This document shows positions 55,103-64,000 of a DNA stretch of 64,000 nt, piece by piece. Source of the DNA: Aptenodytes patagonicus (lineage: Eukaryota; Chordata; Aves; Sphenisciformes; Spheniscidae). Position 1 is the stretch's first letter; every line of letters begins with the position of its first letter. A program made the translations under genes and the position numbers. A model generated the notes under the pieces. The model was not told the DNA's origin. It ran no database searches and saw only the letters and a program-made list of their open reading frames with translations. The stretch is taken from contig NC_134960.1 of the NCBI RefSeq assembly GCF_965638725.1, positions 1,924,501-1,988,500 of the forward strand. Reading direction: 5' to 3'.

Positions 55103-57078
55103 GTTAGTTCCTCTTTGTTTATAATGTTTTCCTAATCTTAGTTATTAAAATGAAGTTTTAGTTTCTTTAGAAGTTATTTGCAAAGGAAAGACTGTGTTAG
55201 AAATATCATTGATGTAAAATCTGAATGTATCTCGTAAACTTTATTCTTAGAAAAATTCCCTCTAACTTCTGTTACCTGGGGTTTCATCTTTTTGGTACTG
55301 TGATATCAGCTCACTGTTTGTGCAGGTATCTTGCAGAATGTTCTGGAGAGCCAGGTTTCCACTGCCTGTGCTGGAGGTGTTGGCCGAGTGCAAGGCAGTG
55401 CAGATTTCGGTGCCTTGAGCGGACTCCAGCAGCAGTGTGCTCCCAACCAAGGCGCTTTGCGTTCCCTGGCTACCACCCTGCTGCATTTCAGCAGAGCTTT
55501 TTGCTCTCTCTTTCAGTGTACCATTTGCACGGTCAAGCAAGAGAGGGCGAATGTAAACTTTCTTTAAACAAGGGATGTATTTGTCTCGAGTGTATGATTA
55601 ATTGCTTTGGATATTTCCTGCCCATTTCTCTGGGTCTGATTTAGGTCTGATTCAAAACAGTAAAATCAATGTAAAGGTGCCGTTTACTTCAGTGGGCCTT
55701 GAAAAAACTTTCTAAAGGATAGCAACAGCACTTCACGTTGTTGTGTCAAATTTATGTGTGTCTTTAAAAGTGAATAAATTTATTTAAATATTCTATAAGT
55801 AATCTGACAATCGCATTTTCTGGTGACCTGGAAGATCCTTCGCTATCAGGAGGATGATGAGTTTATGGCTGAAAGTGTTTTTAGTTTTTGGCGTTGAATA
55901 ATGCTGGGTGCTCAGGTGTGAGAGTGAACTTCTGACAGCGTGACCTGGAAGTGAAATCAGTTACGCCAATACTGAGGATGATGCTCCTGCTGATTCAGGG
56001 GTTTTCCTGTTCCTGTGGTTGTACGATGCACATCAAGCCAGAATGGGGACCAGACACTTAGAAATCATGCCCAAGTAGGGTCCTGTGCATCATCGCAAGC
56101 GACACAGAATTTACATTTTTGCTCTGTGTGCATGCACGGGTGTAGACTATACGTCTCAATGCGATCTGTAATTTTTTCATATGCAAATTAACAGAATGCC
56201 TGTACTTGCTCTCATAGATACGCATCGTTCTATAAATACAAGCATGGCCTGCCTTCCTGTCAGAACGGTTCGGGGAGGTATTGGGTGCAGGGTAAAACAC
56301 GTGCTGCTTGTGCCTCATGCCTGTACGTTAAGTGACCTGCATGCTGGCTGAGTGAGCTTGGGGATCCACCACGAGCCTTTTGCTAGCCCCAAAGACTTCT
56401 CGCATCTGACACCGAAAGCACTCACGGAATAACGCGGAATGACAGAAGGTGGTCCAAGAATGAATACTTTCAAACTACTGTATAGGAATGTGTAAAGTGT
56501 TTGAGCTTGGAAAATCTTCATACAACGAATGAAGTGCAGAAAATGTGCAAAGTGAATGAATGTAAATAATCAAATGAACTGGTCATAAGCAACTGTAAGT
56601 TAACAGACGATTTCAAAACATGGACTTGTCAGCAATGACAAGGTCAAATCAAAGTTAAGCCAACCAGATGCTTTCTCTCTCCTTCCTCTCTATTCTTTCC
56701 AGCTCACCCTCTGTTGACAGGCATTTTACTTGCCTTTTTTCCCCGTCTTCTGTGATGTGACCAGCTTCCATCAGCCCTCAGAGATAAACAGTAACGGTCC
56801 TGAGGCTGCTTTAACCAGGCCTTTAAGTATCCTGGAGTGAAGTCTATCAGACTCGGACAATCTGAGGACCTGTAATTTATTCGGCTTTCTGAGCTGTACT
56901 TTCCCTGTTCCAGGGTGAGTTCTTACATTGTGGCGGTACTTTTTAGTAATGACCAGAACGACCAGCTTGTTTTTGGCCTTTTGAACAAAGACTCCAGCCT
57001 GTTTAGCAAGAATGCTCTTCCTCTTCGCTGAGCCAAGAATACTTATACTTCCCTTGTTTTTATTAGTTTAATTTTATT

Positions 57079-57505
57079 TTGTATCTTGAGCTTTCAGATT
57101 TTGTCCATTTCTCTTTTTGCCTGAACAGTCCCTGTTCTCCTGCTGGCTCTTACTGTGTCTGCCTGCCTGTGCTGCAGCTCTTCCTTGTCACTCTCTCGCT
57201 TCCAAGCCCCAATCTCTTTGTCAAAACAAGTCCTGACTCCCCTAGTTTCCCACCTGATCTTTGTCTCCCTCTTTATCCTCCTCCAAATCAGCATTTCTGG
57301 GTTTTTTGGCACCCACCCATTTCCTTTACTGGCTCCTATTTCAAGCCTCCCTGCTAGGACAACCTTGTCCATCGTCTTCCCTCTGGCCTGCCAGTCCGGC
57401 CTCAGCACACTTTTACTCTACTATATTCCACCTGATTCTAACTCTTCTCTGAATTTGGCGATTCCTTTGCTCCACCTGATTGTGATCCAAGCAGCACAGA
57501 AATGA
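57079..57505. other. Pyrimidine-rich tract on the + strand
   Basis: About 430 bp with strong C/T bias (repeated CTCCCT, CCTCC and CTTTCC patterns). The bias leaves several overlapping frames open on both strands without any real gene signal. Its origin is unknown. Confidence 0.4.
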
Positions 57506-60065
57506 GGGCACAGCTGAATGATGCTGCGCTTCCAAAAGAAATTCTGAGAATAGCCTTGTAAGCTGCGGATTGACTGCATGGAAACTTTAATACATCAAGT
57601 CTCTACTGAATTTATGCAAAGTGATTGATCAGGGATTTAAATTCAGTCCCAAATTCAGCCTGCCTAGATTTCACAGGTAAATCAAAACCAAGTACTTGGT
57701 GCAATAGCTGTTCTTTGCCAGATTTTTAGTCTGAACTTTAAAGGACAAGAGCAACTGTTTCATAAAGGATTGTCAGAATTTTTTTTAACCTTGAGAAGAC
57801 AGTGTATTATCCTGAGACTTGTTCTTAAACAGCTGGAACACTTCGTCTGCAATTTAAAAAAACAACACCCAAACCCTGAACGTATCTCCAGCTGGAATAT
57901 TCCAGTCAAACAGATAAACATCTGTCATAAGTACCTATAGCAGGAAACGTGAAGCAATGCTGATACACATAGGACCTTTCTAGAACATACAAACCTGTCT
58001 ATTTTTCATCCCAAATATGAAATGACATCTCTCCTCTTTGGGAGTTTATTCTTGGTGCAGCATTCCATGCGTGGAGCTACGTAAGATTATTTCTTAGATC
58101 ATGGACTTTTCTGCACCTGTCCCTGTTGCTCTGCAGGCTCCTAGCTTCAAGAACAGGGAAGAATTATGATCAGAAATTGAAAATAACATCTTTTTGCTAC
58201 TTATCTGTCCAGGAGTAATTATGCATTGGGCTTTCCACTGAGCCTGTATCTAATAAAATTTCAATCCTGGTTTGAAGCAAATGTTTCTTGTTAATTATTT
58301 TTAATGATAAATATAAATCAGCAATTTTTTTGTTTTCTGAAAAAAAGCTACTAATATAAAATTACAAACATTTATTTTAAAATTGTCAACAAACTTTGCA
58401 TGAGTTGTAAAACAAACGGTTTAGACCGTAAACATACTCTTTGAGCTGAGTTTTGTGATAATCTTAGAGCCTGTAAAATGTAAAGGCTTAACCCAAGGAT
58501 TTGTTGTACCTATGACTAATCACCGTAAAGCTAATCTCTGGGTTTTTACTGTTCTGTCTTTGAAATGGTCACATCATGTTACATATTTATTGCTAAAGCT
58601 GAATTTTCTGGTATCTAAAATATCACAAGCCATTTTTACAGGACCATTTGTAGAAGATTCAAGAATGACTTGACTTCATACCATATATTGCAGAAATCCA
58701 AGCGTTAGCAACGTAATGCTGCGTGTGTATTACTGACGCTGTCAAAACCGTCATGAGCAATGACCAGCGTCTCGGTTCTCCAAACGGCCCTGTTCAGCTC
58801 TTCACCCAGTCGAATCTTTTAAGGGAACAATATTCCCAGTACCACTAGGTCTGATTTAGGAGGTTTATACAAGTCCTAGAATGTGGTGCCCACCCTGCTT
58901 TGGCATGCTCAAACCAGCAGCGATGCGATGCCATGCCATGCCCCGGGATCTCGGAGAGCTGAGCTTCTCTGCTCCCTCGAGCGCTGACTGCGGGTCTGGA
59001 GCAGTAACAGCTTGGCTCGTGTCAGGAATGTTGGTTTCGTGGAGGCTGAAAGGAGGTCATCTGTGCCGATTCCCCACGACGGCCGCACGCGCACATTCCA
59101 CATTGCTGAGGGATTTATACATTCAAGGGTCCTTCCAGCTTAAGATCGGATGAGCTCTTATGATTTGTATTTTTGTCTAATCCAGGCATAGCGTGGTCTT
59201 TCTGCTCATGGCGAGTGTGCGGTTTGCACCTGTCCCTGCCTCCCTGCTTTTATCCCTTCACCCGTCCCTGCTGCTGAAGACCATTTGCAGGAGAAGCTCT
59301 AACACAGTTTAACTGTAAGATTGTAGGGGTAAGAGTGCTGTCCTCACGGTGTCCACTGCTCTAGCTACCCCTGGTACTGCTCGGAGACCTCAGTGGGAGT
59401 TAACCACCCAAGAACGTACCCCGCTTTCAGGTGCGTTTTGCAGCCCTTGCCAGGTTACACGCCGTTCAGTTACGCTGCTGACCATATTTGCAGTTTGGTG
59501 GTTCTTTGATGGTTTTGCATGTCCTGAATACCTTGAAATAAAATGTTTAATTTTGGGTGGAATCGGAATGTTTTATTCGGCACAAAACGAAAGCTTGTAC
59601 TTTCAAGTTTTTTTGTAGACAAGCTGAAAAAGTGATTTTGATATGAACTGAAGCATCTCTTACTTAACCGATTCAGTTGTCAAACTGAAAATATCTATGA
59701 TGGGACAATGCCAGGAAGGTTCCTGGCAGATCTCGGCTGGCAAGGTTCATGTCTCTGACACTTCTACCGGTGTGAAATTTTGAGTTTCCAATTCCAATCT
59801 CATGAGAATTCCCTGCAAACCCTTGACTGAAATAAGTTAACTGGAGAATACTAATTTCTCCGCAAGCAGCATCTGTTCCTCGGGAAGCTCAGCTACTGTT
59901 TCTGCCATGTGGGGTTTTCCAGCGAGGGCTGAGGAGCCCCACGTATCAGACAGATGCAGAACCATAACCAAGCTTAGAATTACACGGGTGAGAGCGACTC
60001 CGGGACGCGTCGGTCCCTCCCTGCCCTTCCTTTCACACCAGCTGCTCTCCTTTTCCCCATGGCAG

Positions 60066-60116
60066 ATCTCATGCACTAATGTAGAGGAGACACTTAAATC
60101 CATATTAAGGCCCGTG
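60066..60116 (+). CDS. Candidate orphan 51-nt exon
   Basis: A strong pyrimidine-rich acceptor (CTGCTCTCCTTTTCCCCATGGCAG) is shown by position 60042-60065, and the donor is GTG|GTAAGT. The exon is open in one frame only, reading ISCTNVEETLKSILRPV, and is a multiple of three. No neighbouring exon or family is identified. It could belong to a gene continuing beyond the window or to a non-coding transcript. Confidence 0.3.
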
Positions 60117-63100
60117 GTAAGTGGCATGGTTTTTAGAATTGTTTCTGTGGTATTTCAAAGGTGTCTTGGGTGGCGTTTCAGAAGGGTCGATAGAACCTTT
60201 TCTAACACACTAATGGAATATGAGCTTGCGTGCGTAGTCTTGGGTCTCTTGGGCTTAAGGATCTGAGACCATAACCTGAACTGACCTCTGAAAATGCACC
60301 CGCAAAGCTTGCCTGTTGCATGATTATTTAACACGGGAAATCTGGGCTAGTCAATAGGGCGGGGAATTGGACAGTAGGCCTGTTCTCTTTCTGCTTTTGC
60401 CATTAACTTATTGCATGAATGTAGCTAAATCGCTGTGTAGCCCCAAATCTGTCCATTGAATGGCTTCTGTTAGCTCTATGTTTGAGAAGTGGTGAGTTCA
60501 AAGCACCTTTATATATCTATTTTGCAAGTAATTTTGCCTAAATTATATAAAACAGACTGGTAAAACAAGAAGGATTTGCTCATATTAAATAAAAAAGAAG
60601 CCCTTGTTAGTGAATTGTCAGTCATCTGTTAGCGAATGGTCGGTCATTAGATGAGACTAATGGAATTTCATGTTGTGTACCTAGGAAAATTGCTTCTTTT
60701 AATATATAAAATCAGATTAAAAAAGCAGAGATCAATTGCAGCATCTTGTATATCCACTTACAGGAATTTCCAGAACAGACACCTTCTGCGCTTCCTGTTT
60801 TCTGCTAATAACTTCTTACAACTTTAGCACGTGAAAAACATCTTGAAATGAAAAACCTTGTTCCTGGGTTTTTTCCATAGTGAAAACTCTCACAAAAGCT
60901 GAAAACTTCCATTGTGCGTAGCTTGCAGAATAAGGTCCTTATTAGCAGAAAAGGTTCATAGGAAAGAAAATGTATGCTTCCTAAAACAGCAATCTTAAAC
61001 GTAAAATGGCTTTGTATATTATTCTGTCATCCCAATGCCTCCTGAAGTTCAGGGAGATTCCAGAATTTAAATTATTAACTGGCATTTCCAGACTGCTGGC
61101 CAAGTGAATGCTTACCAAATGTGAAGTTACGTGATTAATGAGCCAGGTTTGCTTGGAGACCTCTGAAACTCTTTTTAGTGTTTGATTGTTAGAATAATAT
61201 TGCTTTTACTTGTGAAAATGTGTGTGCTCAAGTTGCGTTGTGAGACAGGCTTTTTTCAAAAGCTACGTTCAAGAGACATTAGTTCAGATCCTGCTGGTTT
61301 TATGCATTTATAAGCTCCACTGCAGCAAACAGAAGCATATGAGAAAGAAATACCTGTTATCAGCCGTTATTCTGAACTGTACTTAGTGCCCAGACCTTCA
61401 TGTTCTGTACCCCTGTTGACCCCGTGTAATTTTTGCCTTTAAAAAACGCACACTGCTGGACCAAGCTGCTGGCAGAGTCCGGGGCTTCCTTCGCTGTACG
61501 TTGGTTTATCTGGGAGCGTGGCAGAGCTGCCCCTCTCTGTATCTGGAACTTAATCACGTAATGCTCCTTTTCTTCATGACATCTAATGGCTACATTATTT
61601 ATTTAGCCTCCTCGTAACAAAGACACCATTGTACTTGAGTGTTGTGAGAGAACGCGGAGAGCCTGCCGCTGCCTTTGCCTTGTAACTGGATCGACGTAGC
61701 ACCAGAAGCCCTTGTTATTTATTTATTTTTCTAAGTGCAGAAAGAGGGGAAGGAGCATGTACCTGATGACAAAAGCGGGCAGCAGCTGGCATTTCTGCTC
61801 TTCAGCCGGACCCTTGTCCCAGGGGAACCATAACGTCCTTCTCTTCTTACTTCGCTCACATTTTACAACACTTAAAAGATAAACAAGTAGGTCACCGTTT
61901 CCTTGGGAGTTGTTTGTTAGCATCCTGCCTGCTCTTTAATACTTAGATACAAGCGTGACTCCTGAACAAATTTTTTAAATGTAGTGACAGGTCTCGTTTA
62001 AATTCTAGTTTTATAGTTATCTGTGAAAAAAGAAAGCGTACAACTTCTGACAAGTGACGCATTGCTGAAACAGAATGCCCTATTTCTTTTTTGAGTGCCC
62101 TTTCATTTAGGCAATGTAAAGAAAGCGTTTTGCCATTGATTTGAGCGGAATCAATATCTGTCTCAAAAGTGGATTTCTGGTAAGCCTCTGTTTGCTGGCT
62201 GAGTGCTGGATACACGTTGGTGTCTCAGGTACCGCACCACCGAGGGTCCACCCCCTGCCATTAGCTCAGGTGATCACAGATTGGAGGGACAAGCCCTAAT
62301 GCTTTTTGTGTTTTGCACCCAGACTCCGTTTTATCTCGAAGGAAGCTCGGCGCAGCGCTAACGCTGTGGGCGTGAAGTGACTTGGGATGAATTTCTGTTA
62401 CGGCATGAGCTGCTGGGATGGCTCGGTGCCGCTGAAAAGCGGCCGTCCTGCCCGGCAGCGTGCTCCTCTCCTCTCCCCTGCCATTGACTTGACATTCACC
62501 CAGTTCCTCTGTGAACTCTTTCAGCTCAATAAACCAGCAGAAAACTAAATAAAAACCCTGAATGGCTTCTGCCAGATGAGCAAACTGAATCAACTCGGCA
62601 GAGTCCAGCAAGCACTAGAGCTGCAGCAAGGCCAGTGTCGGGGATAGGAAAGAGAAATGGGAAGAGAAGGGGTGAAGGCAATCTCTCCCCTTTCAGCAGC
62701 AACATTGACTCAGCTGCATTTCCATTTAAATGGTTTGAGCAGATTCTGCTCTGAGGCCCAGGGATCGCTGGTAATCTATGACCCATACAAAATGAGGTTC
62801 AGCTGGTTTGAGAATCAATATTAAACAGTAAAATTAAAACCACTTATCCAGGCTGGTACAGCCCCTTGATTCAGAAACCGAAACATCCCACTGTTGCGTG
62901 ATACGGTATTCTCTAAAGATTTTTTCTGTGGGTTCAAAGAGCTCAGATGCTGGTGGTATAGCATTTAAATGTGCTTACAGCGTGGTTTCAGCTGGAAACC
63001 TTGTTCGGCTAAATATTGTTTTACTTTTCTAATGAGGCTTTCAAATACGATTTGATTGTTCTCACCTAAAGAGCTACCATTATATATTTTGCCAGGGACA

Positions 63101-64000
63101 AATCCTGTAACCTGACTCAGTCAAAACTCTCAGTGAAGATTTACGTGACTAAAAGTGTGGCTGTGCTGTTTGGCAGCAATACCAGTTTAAGGTAATTCTT
63201 GGCGACTGTGCTTTCCCCAGCACACAGCTGCTCCACACTGCAGCAGAAAATCCTACTCCTTGCAACTGCTTGTATTGCTCTGAATTGGGAAACCGGCCTT
63301 AAAAGGAGCATGAGCAAAGGGAACTTCTGTAAGTTGCTTTGGCTGCAGAACATTTTGTATCGAATTGGGGACTGAAGGAACACGGGGACCTGTCTTCGAT
63401 CCAGGGTAGATCAGTATGACTTAGAACAATAGTAGTGGCTTTGCGTTACCTTTCTTCTAGAAACTATTACCAAACAATTCACTAAATAATAGGAAATGCT
63501 AAAAAATAGTTTGTTTGCTGTGATGTCAGTCAGAAGGATTGACTCCTGTAGGAATTACTGGATTCTAGTGAAAAAATAATGAATATGTGTCTATAATAAC
63601 ACTGTCTCTGCCCTGCTAGTTAGTTTGGTTACTAGGTCGGTCAGCCACATCCGTGAAGTCTGGGATTGACGAGGTCTCTCAGGGATATTATTTTGTCTAT
63701 TAGACTGCTGTTACTTGGATGGTTTTAGTGGGTAAAACCCAGGATTTTTATTTTTACTATATATCTGTGCCACCATTGACCTAGTTTTTGAAGCCAGGAA
63801 CTCCGAGCAGCCATCTGTATCCCAGCTGATGCCAAGTAATGAAAATAACATTGAAAGGTAGTAGCCCACTGGGCGATTGGAGGGGTTTATGGGTAGCGTT
63901 TGCTGTTCGTGTTGCTTCCCCCTTTGGATTTCACTTTCCCACACCTGGTAGAAAAGGCTGGGAAGGCAGATGCGCAGGGAGCAGCGCTGCGGGGCGAGGG
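60117..64000. other. Region without an identified gene
   Basis: Mixed sequence with short chance frames on both strands. GC content rises in the last 60 bases, suggesting a CpG-rich feature just to the right. No repeat family was recognised. Confidence 0.45.

Noticed and set aside
57094-57505. Three long frames on the two strands
   Set aside because: The pyrimidine bias removes stops from several frames at once; no other coding sign.

Overview
The window looks like bird nuclear DNA. It carries 5'-truncated CR1 LINE copies ending in the octamer-like ATTCTATG repeats, an LTR of a kind I know from neoavian birds, compact GC-rich genes and CpG-island promoters. The protein sequences are those of tetrapod AFF4, LEAP2, UQCRQ and GDF9, the block found on human 5q31 (chicken chromosome 13). 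I cannot name the species.

Layout. Bases 1-29,870 hold the 3' two thirds of AFF4 on the + strand. Sixteen coding exons (5,112-24,605) encode the last 811 residues, followed by a 3'UTR of about 5.2 kb. AFF4 runs convergently into LEAP2 (- strand, three exons, 30,802-32,455). Next comes a stretch usually taken as intergenic. I find there, on the - strand, at least seven consecutive splice-compatible exons of an unidentified host gene (33,298-35,079), with two in-frame stops under the best splice model, so it is probably a decaying unitary gene. UQCRQ (- strand, two exons, 36,816-37,352) follows, with a CpG-island promoter containing a perfect 34-bp inverted repeat of ETS-like sites. GDF9 (- strand, two exons, 39,700-42,981) follows UQCRQ in the same orientation. 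As I recall, mammals have the two genes head to head, so GDF9 appears locally inverted.

Bases 43,100-64,000 hold no gene I can name. They contain several CR1 pieces, one solo LTR with a 5-bp target duplication, a CpG island at about 51.8-52.7 kb with a possible first exon, and two further orphan splice-bounded exon candidates.

The named genes have unrelated jobs: transcription elongation scaffold, liver/gut peptide hormone and antimicrobial, respiratory complex III subunit, and oocyte growth factor. They are a syntenic neighbourhood, not a functional cluster. Exon ends were read by eye from splice consensus, reading phase and remembered family sequences; no alignment was run.
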